Shown: positions 14,958-27,800, counted from the first letter of the stretch. The stretch: 64,000 nt of DNA from Xenorhabdus griffiniae (GCF_037265215.1 NZ_CP147737.1:2450001-2514000); one strand, 5' to 3'. Numbers and translations: made by a program. The notes: generated from the sequence alone by a model not told the origin.

Positions 14958-16958
14958 ATGAGAAAAAAATATGCTAAAGCGTCTGTCTTATGTTGTCTGA
15001 TCACACCTGTTGTGACTTGGGCGGAGCATTCACCCAAAGCCACAGAAGATGTTTTGATTGTGACGGCTAACAAACGAGCAGAAGCATTAAATAAAGTTAA
15101 TGGCAGTATTTTAGTAAAAACTGGCGAGGAACTTGAGCAAGCAGGTATCACCCAAGTACAGGATCTTGAGCGTGCTTTCCCTGGCTTACAAATCCGCTCT
15201 CGCGGTAACCGAACCTACTCAGCAACCACCATTCGGGGTATCAGTTCACCCGATTACTATTCACCCTCCATTCGCATTTATGTTGATGGTGTTCCTCAAG
15301 ATCACCAATTTCTGACACAAGAGTTAATTAATGTAGAACGTGTAGAATTATTACGTGGTCCTCAAGGCACTTTATATGGTGGCAATGCCCAAGCCGGTGT
15401 TATCAATATCATCACTCGCTCTCCAAAAGAAGGCCCTTGGCTTAACCTTTCTGGTCATTATTCTAAATTAAAACAAGGGGGTTCCTTTAGCGGATCAATG
15501 CCGCTTATTGAAGACATGCTTTATGGCAGCATGAGTCTACGCTGGGTAAAAGAGCCAGGACAAATTGATGCCCCAAATCGCGGTGATAAAAATATTGACT
15601 CCAGCAAGACCTGGCTTGGTAAAGGAAAGCTGACCTTTGCACCAGAAGAGTCTCCATTCAGCGCTGAACTTAGCTTTGCTCATGAAGATCTCAATTCACA
15701 TGAAGAGCTTTATTTAACCGACGAACAGTTCCGTCGGAAAGAATATGATGGCCCTATCCCGGATTTAACACGGCGCGTCAACAGTTATGCACTCAAAGCG
15801 GACTATGATTTTGGTAACAACGTATTAACCAGTATCACCGCCTATCAGGATCGCGATATTTTCCGTGATTTTATCGGGGGTAAATGGAAAGAAAAACACC
15901 ATGCCACCACCCAAGAACTACGCTTAAACTCCAACTACTCTAATGGGATTACCAGCGTTCTCGGCGGCTGGTTCTCAGATGAAACTAGCAGACATCATAC
16001 TGGCGCCTATATGAATTACTATAGCGCTGCCTTGAACACGATAAAAACAAAATCACTGGCCCTGTTTGGTGAAGTCAAATTACCCATCGCTTCTCAATGG
16101 GATCTGACGCTTGGCGGGCGTTTGTCACATGAAAAATCTCAAATAGCCTATGCAGGCCGTTCTGGCATAATGGCGGTCGACGCTTTTGATAACCAGGTTT
16201 CCAGCAATGAGTTTATACCTAAGGCAGCACTGGGCTGGCAATTGACACCAGATACCCGTTTCTATCTCTCTGCCACCAAAGGGTACAAGCCGGGCGGGTT
16301 CAATAACATTGTTTCCTCTGCCAATGATAAAAAGCCTTACGATACCGAAACCTCAGACAATTATGAGTTTGGTTGGCATACCTCATTCTTTAATGACGCA
16401 ATGACATTAAACAGCGCAGTTTATTACATTCGTTCCAAAGATAAACAGATCTACGTCGGGCCTATGGGTGGACAATTCATTCGTAACGCCGGAAAAGCAG
16501 AAAGTAAAGGTATCGAGCTGAGCAGCCAGATTAACCCAATGCAAGGGCTTAGACTTTCTCTGGGTGGTAGCGTAGGTAAGTCAAATTTCACTGAGACAAC
16601 AAGTGGCGTAAATTATAAAGGCAAACGCCTGCCTTATGCACCAGATGTCATGCTTAATGCAAGTTTCGACTATCTGATTAATCAAACATTGTTACCAGGT
16701 AACCTCTATTTCAATGCTGGCACTCGCTACTATTCAAAAAGCTACTTTGATGAAGCAAATGCCCTTGAACAAGGGGGATATACTCTCTATGACGCATCAC
16801 TTAGTTTAGAAATGGATCATGGCATCAATGTCAAACTTTATGGGGAAAATTTAGGTAACAAACAGTACCGCGTATCCAGTTTCCAGATGGGAAACAATAC
16901 GTATAGCATGATAAATAAAGGCTTGAATGTTGGGCTGGATGTGAGCGTTGCACTATGA
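14958..16958 (+). CDS. fyuA: TonB-dependent siderophore receptor, FyuA-like
   Basis: Outer-membrane receptor for uptake of the ferric yersiniabactin-type siderophore. The 666 residues include a signal peptide (cleavage near VVTWA22), a plug domain with a TonB box-like EDVLIVTANK, and the typical VERVELLRGPQGTLYGGNAQ followed by INIITRSP. The C-terminal barrel ends in an amphipathic strand (LNVGLDVSVAL). Length matches FyuA (673), and the motif order VDGVPQ, ELLRGPQGTLYG, GYKPGGFN is the same. First gene of the operon behind a Fur box; its stop overlaps the next start by 4 bp (ATGA). A slightly different final residue (L in place of the usual F/W) is noted. Confidence 0.93.
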   Translation: MRKKYAKASVLCCLITPVVTWAEHSPKATEDVLIVTANKRAEALNKVNGSILVKTGEELEQAGITQVQDLERAFPGLQIRSRGNRTYSATTIRGISSPDYYSPSIRIYVDGVPQDHQFLTQELINVERVELLRGPQGTLYGGNAQAGVINIITRSPKEGPWLNLSGHYSKLKQGGSFSGSMPLIEDMLYGSMSLRWVKEPGQIDAPNRGDKNIDSSKTWLGKGKLTFAPEESPFSAELSFAHEDLNSHEELYLTDEQFRRKEYDGPIPDLTRRVNSYALKADYDFGNNVLTSITAYQDRDIFRDFIGGKWKEKHHATTQELRLNSNYSNGITSVLGGWFSDETSRHHTGAYMNYYSAALNTIKTKSLALFGEVKLPIASQWDLTLGGRLSHEKSQIAYAGRSGIMAVDAFDNQVSSNEFIPKAALGWQLTPDTRFYLSATKGYKPGGFNNIVSSANDKKPYDTETSDNYEFGWHTSFFNDAMTLNSAVYYIRSKDKQIYVGPMGGQFIRNAGKAESKGIELSSQINPMQGLRLSLGGSVGKSNFTETTSGVNYKGKRLPYAPDVMLNASFDYLINQTLLPGNLYFNAGTRYYSKSYFDEANALEQGGYTLYDASLSLEMDHGINVKLYGENLGNKQYRVSSFQMGNNTYSMINKGLNVGLDVSVAL

Positions 16959-18220
16959 TGCACAACACCCCACATCGCCGTCACATCTCGTTACTACTTT
17001 TGACTTTGGCTGGTGTTTACACCATCCAAAGTACCATTGGTATGTTAACGTTACAAAGCATGCCGGCATTTCTACGCAACCACGGCGTTACCCCAGATAA
17101 GATAGGGTTACTCTATCTATTAATGTTACCTTGGGCATTAAAATTCCTCTGGGCTCCCGTTGTAGAACGCTATCGCAAATCAGGTTCGGGGGATACTCAC
17201 CCCCGCCGCATCATGCTCTGCGGCAATCTGTTAATTGCACTGCTTTTTGGTTTAATGTCCTTAGCGAACCCTGCCGAACATATGCCGCTTATCATAGCGA
17301 CCCTGTTTTTGATTACGCTTTGTCTGACCGTGGTAGATACCACCACAGACGGCCATGCTATCGATCGATTACCACCACAGCATCGCCCCTGGAGCAATGT
17401 CATGCAGGTTGGGGGAAGTTATCTGGGCGCCATTATTGGCAGCGGTCTGTTTTTATATCTTATTTCACTCTATGGCTGGCACATTGGTGCAGGCATGTTG
17501 GTGATAGTGATGCTATTAATGTCACTGCCTATCTTGTTCATCCGAAAAACGCAGGGACAGGCAGAATCGAGCACGTCAAAAACATCGAGCACGCCCTCCT
17601 CGCCAAAACCTTCGCTAAAGAGTGCATTACGCCGTACTCCGGTTAAACAGGCACTGATTTTAATACTGCTATGTATGATGGGGACACGCCTGTCACTCGG
17701 TATGCTCTCCCCATTTTTAATCGATCGTGGCGTAGACTTAACCCAATTAGGCATCATTGCTGCCAGTGGTGGGGCATTAGCTGGCTTATCTGGTGTCCTG
17801 CTTGGCGGCATCGTGGTTCGTAAACTAGGTGCCATCCAGACATTATTGGCGGTCATGTTGCTTGAGTGTCTGGTGTTAGTGGGTATTTTCTGGCTTTCTC
17901 AGCAACCAGAAACACCCCTGTCCCTGCTTTCGGCAGCATACGTTTTTATCACGCTAATCACCGCGACCAAATTTGTTGCCTTGTATACCCAAATGATGTC
18001 TCTGGCGGCAGGCATACAATCTGGTGTGGATTTTGCGCTGATGCAATCCGCAGATATGAGCATTGCCATCATCTGTTCAATGCTGGGTGGATTGATTGTA
18101 ACCAAAGCAAGCTATGCCTCTCTTTTCGCGCTTGCCTCCCTCTTCACCCTGGCTGGCTTGTTCTGGACATTACGTAAGCGCCACGATTTCCAAAAGGAAA
18201 ACACCTATGCCCAGCAATGA
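16955..18220 (+). CDS. ybtX: MFS siderophore transporter, YbtX/RhtX/FptX type
   Basis: Inner-membrane major facilitator protein of 421 residues with about 12 hydrophobic segments and a loop containing KRTPVKQ-like basic residues between the two halves. The segments LMLPWALKFLWAPVVERY and TTTDGHAIDRL resemble the RhtX/FptX/YbtX group of siderophore-linked permeases. It overlaps the receptor stop by 4 bp and the next gene by 14 bp, so it is translationally coupled within the siderophore operon. Likely role is movement of siderophore or its ferric complex across the inner membrane; whether it imports or exports cannot be read from sequence. Confidence 0.8.
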   Translation: MMHNTPHRRHISLLLLTLAGVYTIQSTIGMLTLQSMPAFLRNHGVTPDKIGLLYLLMLPWALKFLWAPVVERYRKSGSGDTHPRRIMLCGNLLIALLFGLMSLANPAEHMPLIIATLFLITLCLTVVDTTTDGHAIDRLPPQHRPWSNVMQVGGSYLGAIIGSGLFLYLISLYGWHIGAGMLVIVMLLMSLPILFIRKTQGQAESSTSKTSSTPSSPKPSLKSALRRTPVKQALILILLCMMGTRLSLGMLSPFLIDRGVDLTQLGIIAASGGALAGLSGVLLGGIVVRKLGAIQTLLAVMLLECLVLVGIFWLSQQPETPLSLLSAAYVFITLITATKFVALYTQMMSLAAGIQSGVDFALMQSADMSIAIICSMLGGLIVTKASYASLFALASLFTLAGLFWTLRKRHDFQKENTYAQQ

Positions 18221-19991
18221 TCCTTCTGTTCAAAATTCTCCTGAGCAACGTGCCGCTGACGCCGGTGTCCTTAAGACATTGTGGGATATGATGCGCCCAT
18301 ACCGCACGCTGAGTTACGTTGCTATCGCACTTGCCATTGTTTCTGCTGGCCTGCAAATACTGCCGGCCGCAGTTGCTGGCCTTATTACCCAATCACTCTA
18401 TGACGGGCAATATGACACCTTGCTGAATTACGGCGTCATGTTATTAAGCTTCACCTTTGCCGCGATGCTGACTTTCAGTGGTTCAACGTTTGTTGCTCAT
18501 TTGATCGCTGCCGATGTTCAGGCTGATGTTCGTCGTAATATCAGCAATAAGTTGAAGTCTGTTCCCCTGGGCTTCTTTATGCAGACTGACAGCACCGAAA
18601 TCAAGAAGATGATGTTAGATGACGTCGAACAACTTGAAGATGGTATCGCCCACATTATTCCAGAGATGTCAGCAACCGTGTTCGGTCCATTAATAGCATT
18701 GGGTGTGATGTTAGCCATTGACTGGCGATTAGCATTAGCGGCTTTTGTTCCAACTTTGGGTGCTTGTTTATTATTCATCTATATTCAGATGAAAGTTCAA
18801 ACCACTACTCAACGATTTTACGCCGCCCAAAATCGTATTGCCTCGACAATGGGTGAAGTTATCAACGCAATTCCTGTAGTGAAAACCTATTCAGGCGGCA
18901 ATATTGCCCTACAGCGAGCGGAAGAAGCCTTTACCGCCCTGACACGTATTATCGATGTTTGGGTTGAGAAAGTGCAGGTCAAATCCAGCCGATTTTTTGT
19001 GCTATCCAGCGCTAATCTGCTGTTTGTCCTTCCTTTGGCGGTCTGGCTATTTAACCGACAAGCAATCACTTTATTTGAATTCACCTTCTTTATTCTGGCT
19101 GCCATGGCATTCGGCAATATTGCTTCATCTATGTTTTCGGTGATGACACGTTTGCAGCAGCAAGAGGCCTTAGTTACACGATATCGTTGGCTCATGAATC
19201 AACCTGAATTAGCGCCATGTACCCAAAATCAGGTCCCTGCCGATCATACTGTGACTTTGCATAATGTCAGCTTTTCCTATCAAGATAAGCAGGACAATGT
19301 CTTAAATAACGTTTCGTTTTCCGTCCCTGCCGGCAGTTCACTCGCTCTGGTTGGTGCCAGCGGCTCTGGTAAATCCACGATAGCCAGCCTGGTTGCCCGT
19401 CTTTGGGATCCTCAACAGGGCAAAATTACTGTTGGTGGTGTTGATATCCGCAACATGGATGAAACCACACTGCGTAATAACATCTCTTTTGTGTTCCAGC
19501 GGGTATTTCTGTTCAACGATACGATAGCCAATAATATCCGCCTGGCTCGTCCTGATGCTTCACAAGCAGAAGTTGAAGCAGCGGCCATCGCAGCACAAGC
19601 ACATCCATTTATCCAACAGTTACCACAAGGTTACAACACCGTAATCAACAACGGTATTAGCTTGTCTGTAGGAGAAAAACAGCGTATCGCCGTTGCCGCC
19701 GCTATCCTGAAAAACGCGCCCATTCTTGTATTAGATGAAGCTACCGCTTATGCCGATCCAGAATGTGAAAAAGAGATGCAACAAGCACTCAATGCGTTAT
19801 GCCGCAATAAGACGGTGATTGTTATCGCCCATCGCCTGCCAACTATCCGTCACCTTGATCAAATACTGGTCCTGGATAAAGGACAAATCATTGAGCAAGG
19901 CACCCATGATGAACTACTCGCACAGCAAGGCGCGTATGCCAAACAGTGGGTAGCCTGGCGGGGAGAAAATACCGGAACAGGAGTAAATTAA
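18207..19991 (+). CDS. ybtP: ABC transporter, fused permease-ATPase, YbtP-like
   Basis: Half-transporter of 594 residues: N-terminal six-helix transmembrane domain (to about 330), then a nucleotide-binding domain with Walker A GASGSGKST, signature LSVGEKQR, Walker B ILVLDEATA and the H-loop VIVIAHRL. In Yersinia, YbtP and YbtQ form an exporter-fold heterodimer that imports ferric yersiniabactin, and the pair here occupies the same operon. ATG at 18207 (MPSNDPSVQNSP) is chosen because AAGGA precedes it; a longer in-frame extension exists upstream, overlapping the MFS gene. The signature has V in place of the usual second G (LSGGE), as a minor deviation. Confidence 0.9.
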   Translation: MPSNDPSVQNSPEQRAADAGVLKTLWDMMRPYRTLSYVAIALAIVSAGLQILPAAVAGLITQSLYDGQYDTLLNYGVMLLSFTFAAMLTFSGSTFVAHLIAADVQADVRRNISNKLKSVPLGFFMQTDSTEIKKMMLDDVEQLEDGIAHIIPEMSATVFGPLIALGVMLAIDWRLALAAFVPTLGACLLFIYIQMKVQTTTQRFYAAQNRIASTMGEVINAIPVVKTYSGGNIALQRAEEAFTALTRIIDVWVEKVQVKSSRFFVLSSANLLFVLPLAVWLFNRQAITLFEFTFFILAAMAFGNIASSMFSVMTRLQQQEALVTRYRWLMNQPELAPCTQNQVPADHTVTLHNVSFSYQDKQDNVLNNVSFSVPAGSSLALVGASGSGKSTIASLVARLWDPQQGKITVGGVDIRNMDETTLRNNISFVFQRVFLFNDTIANNIRLARPDASQAEVEAAAIAAQAHPFIQQLPQGYNTVINNGISLSVGEKQRIAVAAAILKNAPILVLDEATAYADPECEKEMQQALNALCRNKTVIVIAHRLPTIRHLDQILVLDKGQIIEQGTHDELLAQQGAYAKQWVAWRGENTGTGVN

Positions 19992-19993
19992 TC

Positions 19994-21766
19994 ATGGGAT
20001 TATTTAATCGTCTCCAACAACATCTGTCCGCAAAACTACAACGGGTTTGGTTGGGTGGATTGTTATATAAGCAGCTTGATACCATTGCAATTATGGCGCA
20101 ACTGGCTATCGCTGCCTGGGCCATCGCTCATCTGGAGGGAACTCATCCGAAAGAAAGTGACAACGCTATGCTGCCACTTATCACACTGACATTATTGGTT
20201 ATTTTACTGTTGCTGCGATTCACTTTTATGTCTCGCGCATTACGTAAACTCACCATTGCCGCTTATGGGTTGGGGATAGAAATCCGCCGCTCTTTGCTAC
20301 AGCGGCTTGTCGGTATGTCCATCGCGACAATTCGCGGACTAAGTGCCGGAAAAATAGCCCTGACATTATCCGAAGATGTGCAATGGCAGGAAAATCAATC
20401 AGCCTATACCACCCCACAAATTACCTGCCAGATTATGATGCTGACGCTTATCTATCTGGCTTTATTCTGGTTCGACTGGATTGTTGCTGGCTGTGCCCTA
20501 TTAGTCTTGATGGTTGGATTACTGATCCTGGGTGGGATCCGGCAAAAACTCAATGAAATACTGCGCCGTCGGGCAGCGATGATGGCTGATGTATCCGAAG
20601 CAATCGTAGAATATGCCCAGGGCATGGCGTTTATTCGCGCGGCGGCTGCGACCACAACGGTAGAACAACGTTTTGACCAAGAAATTGAACAACTACGTGC
20701 CGCATTCCGCCGTGGAATATTCAAAAGCATACCGTTGCTGAGTCTGTTCTACATCATTATTGATACCAGCGTGGTTGTTGGCATTCTGGCCGGAGCCTTA
20801 CGTTTTCATGAAGCACTCACTCTCCCTGAGATGCTGATCACTATTCTGTTGTTGTTCGCCACTATTACCCCTTTACGCGGGATCATTCCCCTGCTCAACG
20901 TAACCGCATTGACACAAGTCGGTGAAACACATATTGCAGAGATAGAAGCGATTGCAACACAAACTTCCGGGCCATTAGCTGCACCCAACAAATATGATGT
21001 TGAAGTTAACAATATCTCATTTAGCTACCCAGGGACTCACCAGCCCGCTATCCAGGACGTATCATTTTATGCCCCACAAGGCAGTATGACCGCTATTGTG
21101 GGGCCAAGTGGCAGTGGTAAATCCACGCTGGCCTACTTATTACTCGCTTTCTATCAACTGGATAAAGGTGAAATCCGTTTAGGTGGGAACCCTATTCATC
21201 ATTACCAGACTCAAGCACTGTATGACACCGTCACAATGATGTTCCAGGAAACCGCCCTATTCCAGGACACGGTTGCCAACAATCTTCGTCTGGGAGATCC
21301 GAATGCGACACAGTCAGAGCTGGAACAGGCGGCCCGCCTCGCCAATATTCACGATACGATTATGGCATTACCGCAAGGGTACGATACACCTTTAGGTGTG
21401 GATGGCGGTACGTTATCGGGCGGCGAACGCCAACGGCTTGCCATTGCTCGAGCGATCCTAAAACAGTCCCCGGTTCTATTCCTGGACGAAGCAACGGCGT
21501 CGCTGGATCCCGAAAATGAGCAGTTAATACAAGAAGCATTTGATTCTCTCACTCAGGATAAAACCGTTTTTGTCATCGCTCATCGGTTAAGCACGATAAC
21601 CCGTGCTGATCAAATATTGGTAATGGATCATGGAACCCTCTGTGATAGCGGTACACATGATGAATTATTGGAGCGTTGCCCGCTTTACCAATCCCTTTGG
21701 AAAAATCACCTTGGCTCAGAAGAGCATTGGCACTTACATCCCAGTATTCACTTAAACAAGGTGTAA
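19994..21766 (+). CDS. ybtQ: ABC transporter, fused permease-ATPase, YbtQ-like
   Basis: Second half-transporter, 590 residues from the ATG at 19994 (MGLFNRLQQHLSAKL), preceded by AGGAG. Transmembrane domain, then an ATPase with Walker A GPSGSGKST, signature LSGGERQR, Walker B VLFLDEATASLDPEN and H-loop FVIAHRLS. It begins 2 bp after the YbtP-like stop, consistent with a heterodimer. All motifs are canonical here, so this subunit probably carries a fully competent catalytic site while its partner has a slightly altered signature. Confidence 0.9.
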   Translation: MGLFNRLQQHLSAKLQRVWLGGLLYKQLDTIAIMAQLAIAAWAIAHLEGTHPKESDNAMLPLITLTLLVILLLLRFTFMSRALRKLTIAAYGLGIEIRRSLLQRLVGMSIATIRGLSAGKIALTLSEDVQWQENQSAYTTPQITCQIMMLTLIYLALFWFDWIVAGCALLVLMVGLLILGGIRQKLNEILRRRAAMMADVSEAIVEYAQGMAFIRAAAATTTVEQRFDQEIEQLRAAFRRGIFKSIPLLSLFYIIIDTSVVVGILAGALRFHEALTLPEMLITILLLFATITPLRGIIPLLNVTALTQVGETHIAEIEAIATQTSGPLAAPNKYDVEVNNISFSYPGTHQPAIQDVSFYAPQGSMTAIVGPSGSGKSTLAYLLLAFYQLDKGEIRLGGNPIHHYQTQALYDTVTMMFQETALFQDTVANNLRLGDPNATQSELEQAARLANIHDTIMALPQGYDTPLGVDGGTLSGGERQRLAIARAILKQSPVLFLDEATASLDPENEQLIQEAFDSLTQDKTVFVIAHRLSTITRADQILVMDHGTLCDSGTHDELLERCPLYQSLWKNHLGSEEHWHLHPSIHLNKV

Positions 21767-21813
21767 CCCACCCATTTGATTTTCTAGGTACTGTCATTTT
21801 ATAGGATTTATTT

Positions 21814-24800
21814 ATGCACACGGACCTTCACTCTCCTGATTCACTGCGCCAGCTTATCGCTGGCCTGTTTAATCAAAAAAATATTTTGGTGGGCGATCAT
21901 GACGATTTAATTCGCAATGGACTGGATTCAATGCAAATCATGGCATTGCTAAACCAGTTTAGACGCCAGGGCCATCGTGTCACTCTGCGCGAACTTTACC
22001 AAAAGCCAACGCTGTATGCCTGGAGTCAGCTTCTGCAACGCTATGCCCCTGTCACTCATACAGTTTCCCAAGAGACAACGCCACAGCCACGGATTGTTGA
22101 TGCTAACCCATTCCCATTGACGGCGGTACAACATGCTTATTTTGTTGGGCGTTCACCGGAGCAAACGTTGGGAGGTGTGGGTTGTCATTTGTATCATGAG
22201 TTTGATGGTATCGGGCTGGAGCCTGAACAACTGGAAGCGGCTATTCACCTACTGATCCAGCGCCATCCGATGTTACGAGTGCGTTTTTTGCCGGATGGTC
22301 GCCAGCAAGGTATGCCCCGCGCTTACTGGAAAAAATTAACGGTTCACGATCTCCGCCATCAGTCCATTGATGAACAGCAACAAGCGCTGGATAACATACG
22401 TAACCAATTAAGCCATCGTGTATTACGGGTTGAAGAAGGGGAAACGTTTGATATTCAGCTTAGCCTGTTTGGCGATAAACAACATCGGCTACATACTAAT
22501 ATCGATCTGCTGATCATGGATGCCGCCAGTTTTAGCCTGTTCTTTACCGAACTGGCGGCATTAATTGCCAAACGCAGCCTGCCTGCTATTTCTTCTGACT
22601 ATGATTTTTGTAGTTACCTGACACAATATCAGGCTCAATTTAAGCAAGCCCGACAGGAAGCAGAGGAATTCTGGCGTAACCGATTAGACACCTTGCCACC
22701 TGCCCCTCAACTTCCTCTGGCCAGAGATCCTTCTCTGATAAAAAATGTTCGGATCCAGCGCAGGTGTTTTCGTTTATCGCCTGAACATTGGGAACGTTTT
22801 AAACAACTCGCGCAACAAAATGGCGTGACGCCAACGATGGCATTGGCGACGGCATTTGCCGCTTTATTGTGCCGTTGGAGCAATGCAACACGCTTGTTGT
22901 TCAACCTGACGCTATTTGACAGAGCTCCGCTGCATAACGCGGTTGACAACATTCTGGCCGATTTTACCAATATTTTGCTGTTGGACATCCCCGGCGATAA
23001 TTTACCGTTCAGCCAACTGGCTCAGGATGCACAAGCAACATTTACCGAGGCTTACGAACATCGTCACTGGTCTGGTGTCGAAGTTCTGCGTGAACTCAAG
23101 AAGCGAGGTAACCACCCACATGGTGCACCGGTTGTGTTCACCAGCAATTTAGGCTGGCCTTTATATGGTGAAAATACCGGTGATGTCCTGGGAAAACCAA
23201 GCTGGGGAATATCACAAACCCCCCAGGTATGGCTGGATTTTGTTGCCTTTGAACATGAAAACGTCCTGAACATCCAGTGGGATAGCAACGATGAGCTTTT
23301 CCCTGACGGCCTGATGGATACGCTATTCACAACCTATCAAGGGCTGATTGAAAACCTGACGGAAAACGCAACACAATGGCACGAAAAATTACCGGATCTG
23401 ATGCCTGAGTCGCAATACCGTCTGCGACACCAAATTAATAACACGGTTGAACCGTTACCCAATGCTTTGTTGCATGAAGCGGTGTTTACACAAGCAGAAC
23501 GCACACCAAATGCTGTGGCTTTAATAGCCCATCATGAACAAATAAGTTATGGCGACCTCAGTCTGGCCGCCCGCCGATTAGCCGCCGTACTGCAAAAAGC
23601 GTCGGTTATATCGGGAGATCGCGTTGCCATTAGCATGGAAAAAGGCATTGGACAAATTGTCGCTGTGCTCGCTGTACTTTATGCCGGCGGTGTTTATGTT
23701 CCGGTTCCCGTGGATCAACCACTAAGCCGACGTCGCGCTATCTGTGAAAGTGCCGGAATCAATGTCGTTATTATTGATCCTAAACAGCAGAATAATACCT
23801 GGTCACAGGATATACATTGCATTTCCTGGCACCAAAATGAGCCATTACTGCCCTTAACTCACATGGCTAAGCGCGCGGTGACTGATCCGGCTTATATCAT
23901 TTATACCTCTGGTTCAACTGGTATGCCAAAAGGTGTGGTGATTAGCCATCAAAGCGCACTGAATACCTGTCTGGATATCAATCGCCGTCATCAGGTACAA
24001 AGCCATGACCGTTTACTGGCACTCTCTGCCCTGCATTTCGACCTCTCTGTGTATGACATTTTTGGCATTCTCAGTGCAGGAGGCGCACTGGTCTTAATTG
24101 ATGAAGCACAACGCCGCGATCCATCAACCTGGGAAATGCTGATCGAGCGTCATCACGTTACGTTGTGGAACAGTGTACCAGCACTGTTTGATATGTTGCT
24201 GACCTATTGTGAAGGGATGGAGGTTGATGCCCCGAAAACACTTCGTACTGTGATGTTGTCCGGGGATTGGATCGGTTTGTCACTGCCTGAGCGTTACCGT
24301 GCGTTCAATCCTGATGGTGTATTAAGTGCAATGGGCGGCGCAACGGAAGCGGCTATCTGGTCAAATGAATATATCGTGAAGGAAATTGACCCGCAGTGGC
24401 GTTCTATCCCTTATGGGTATCCTCTCACTAACCAGCGTTACCGCGTAGTTGGTGAAGATGGCCGTGATTGCCCTGACTGGGTTGTCGGTGAACTGTGGAT
24501 TGGGGGTGCTGGTGTAGCGCTGGGCTATTTTAATGATGAAGAACGCACGGCTACCCAATTTGTCATTGATCAGGGAGAACGCTGGTATCGTACTGGCGAT
24601 CTGGGTTGTTATCACCCCGAAGGCTGGCTTGAATTTATGGGACGCCGTGATAGCCAGGTGAAAATTGGGGGTTACCGGATTGAACTGGGAGAAATTGATG
24701 CCGCCCTCAGTCAAGTAACCGGTATCAGTAAAGGTGTTGCCTTAGCCCGTGGTGAAAAAGAAAAGTCTCTGGTGGCATTCCTGGAATTGGAAGGTGATAC

Positions 24801-27800
24801 TTTATGCCAACGCATAAATCGTGCCCCACAATTACCAACACACTATCGTGATCTGTTCCCTGCAATGCGGGCAATAACCGATGATAATCATCATGACGAA
24901 GTTGCGCCATTCCTGCTTGAACACCTATCGCGTTACGGCATTACATTGACTTCACCGCAATCGCTCACTGATTGTCTGACGCACTATCAACCTCAGCCGG
25001 AATACCATCACTGGTTTGCCCGTATGCTGACGTACCTTTGCCGATGCAATTTATTGACTGAACCTGCACATCATATCTATCAAGCTGGATTACCAGCCAC
25101 CTCATTCAGTCATGAAGCAAAATGCATTCCTGCACGCTGGCATTCTACGCTGCGTAATATTCTTACCGGACAGCAGGCAGCCGTCACATTACTTGATGAT
25201 CCGCAATTTGCACCGGAGCAACTGCTCTTTGCCCAACCAGAAACCCAGCAATGGCTGGCAGGGTTGAAACACGTCATCATTGGCCTGTCCCAGCGGTTAC
25301 AACGCCCCGTTACTTTGATGGAGTTCGATGCCCGCAGCGGCCTCTGTGCTCAGTGGCTGGCAGAACATATCACTGACCAACATCTGTCTTATATCGGCTT
25401 TGAACGTTCTCAGGCCCTGATTAACCAGATGCAGACAAGATTAAGTGGCTATACTCACGCATCAGCACAATATTGGTCTGAGAAAAACCGGCCAGAATCG
25501 CAACAACATCAGGCAGATATCATCCTGCTAAACAATGTATTACACCGTGAGGAAGACCCAACACGTTGCATCAAAGCGTTGCTTCCACTGGCACAGCCGG
25601 GAGCGTTGGTATTGGCAATGGAGTTGCAACAAGCCTCCCCTATTTCCCTGATTACCGCTGAGTTACTTTCACCCCAAGGTATTCGGTTACGTTCTGCGGC
25701 AGAGTGGTTATCTCTTCTTCCATTACATGCGGAAACACCGATTACTATCGGCAATTTGAGTGTGTTGTTGATGCAAACAAGTGACAACGTCACCATACCT
25801 GATCGGGAAAAAATTAAATCCGCTTTGGCACAACATTTGCCAGGGTATATGATCCCACAGAGCTTGCATGTTATCCCGCACCTGCCCCTGACTCCTAACG
25901 GCAAAATCGACCGCAAGGCGCTGGCACAATCTCTTCAGTTCGCCACAAAAACAGCTACAGCGACGCCTCAGCCTGAAATAACCTCACTAAATGCGGTGGA
26001 GCAAACCGTTGCCGATAGTTGGCAACGCCTGCTAAATACAGAGCAATTGGGCCGTAACAGCGACTTTTTCCAACTTGGCGGTGACAGCCTTTTAGCTACC
26101 CGTTTGATTGGTGACCTGGCACAACAAGGCTTCAAAGGCGAACTCAGTCACCTGTTCCGTCACCCGCAATTGGCGGCGTTTGCCTCAACACTGACTTATT
26201 TATCTGAAACTACATCAGAAGCCTATGCAATACCCGAAGAGCAAGATGAATGTCAGCCTTTCCCATTGACCGAAGTTCAGCAAGCTTATCTGGTCGGGCG
26301 CTATCCTGGTTTTGCTCTAAGCGGCATTGGTGCACATTTCTTTATCGAATACCGGATAGAACAATTAGATGTTCAGCGCCTGAATCGTGTGTTAAATCGC
26401 CTGATCCAACGTCATCCGATGCTCAGGACAGTTGTGATTAATGGACAACAACAGATATTGCAAAATGTCCCGCTTTTCTCCGTTAAACAACACCGATTTG
26501 CTGATATGGCTGAAGCAGACACCTTACGCGACCACCTGTCACATCAAGTATTAGATGTCAGTCGCTGGCCGGTGTTCGATTTCCAACTTGCACAAGACAA
26601 CAGTCCAGTCTCCCGACTATTTGTTAGTCTGGATAACCTGTTATTAGACGGGTTAAGTATGCAGATATTGCTGGCTGAATTAGAGCAGCTATATCTCAAC
26701 GAACAGCACACATTACCGCCACTGAAAGTGACATTCCGTGAATGTGTATTACGCCAGCAACAAATGCCGGTACACCAGCGTTCACTGCAATACTGGCAAG
26801 AGCGAGTGAAAACATTGCCATTGGCTCCGCAATTACCATTGCGTATTGCACCAGAAAATGTCCAATCCCCGCATTTTGTGCGCTATAGCGATCGGTTATC
26901 TGCACAGGAATGGGAGCAGTTAAAACAACAGGCGGCCACCCACCAAATAACACCTTCTGCGCTCCTGCTTGCCGCTTATGCCACCGTTCTGTCCGCATTC
27001 AGTACCAGACCGGAGCTAACCCTTAATCTGACGCTGTTTGATCGCCCACACTGGCATGAGGATATCAAACATATTCTGGGTGATTTCACCTCATTGTCAC
27101 TACTGGCCTGGCATCCAGAGAAAAACTGGTTATCAAGTGCGCGTCGGCTGCAACAACAGCTATGGCAAGATCTGGATCACCGCCATATTTCAGCAATCAG
27201 AGTGATGCGCGAACTGGCACAGCGCCGTGGTCCCAACGCTGCCGTTATGCCAGTCGTTTTCACCAGTGCGTTGGGAACCCATGAAGGGCAGTTCCTGTCA
27301 CGTTCATCATGGATGAAACCGGTTTGGGGGATCTCGCAAACGCCACAAATCTGGCTGGATCACCAGGTTTACGAATCTGACAGTGAACTTTGCCTGAACT
27401 GGGACGCAGTCGAAGAATTATTTGAGCCACACCAGTTACAAAGCATGTTCAACAGCTATATGGCGCTATTGCGCACGCTCGTTACACAACCGGAAAGTTG
27501 GCATTCAGCTTTAGAGCAATTGCTGCCACGCCAGCAAGACACGGTCGTTACAGATAATCCTGTTGTAGCGATGGCACCATCACGCTTAGAAGGCGCCGAG
27601 CCACAAATATGCAGTGAAATTCAACGCCTGTTTTTATCTGTAACCCAGTGTCCGATAAATGCACAACAGAACTTTTTTGAGGCAGGAGCCAGCTCGTTAC
27701 AGCTCATTCAACTGCATAACAAATTACAACATGCGGGCTTCCAGCATCTTGCTGTTACTGATTTATTTGCTTATCCGACACCAGAGACGCTCAGTTTGCG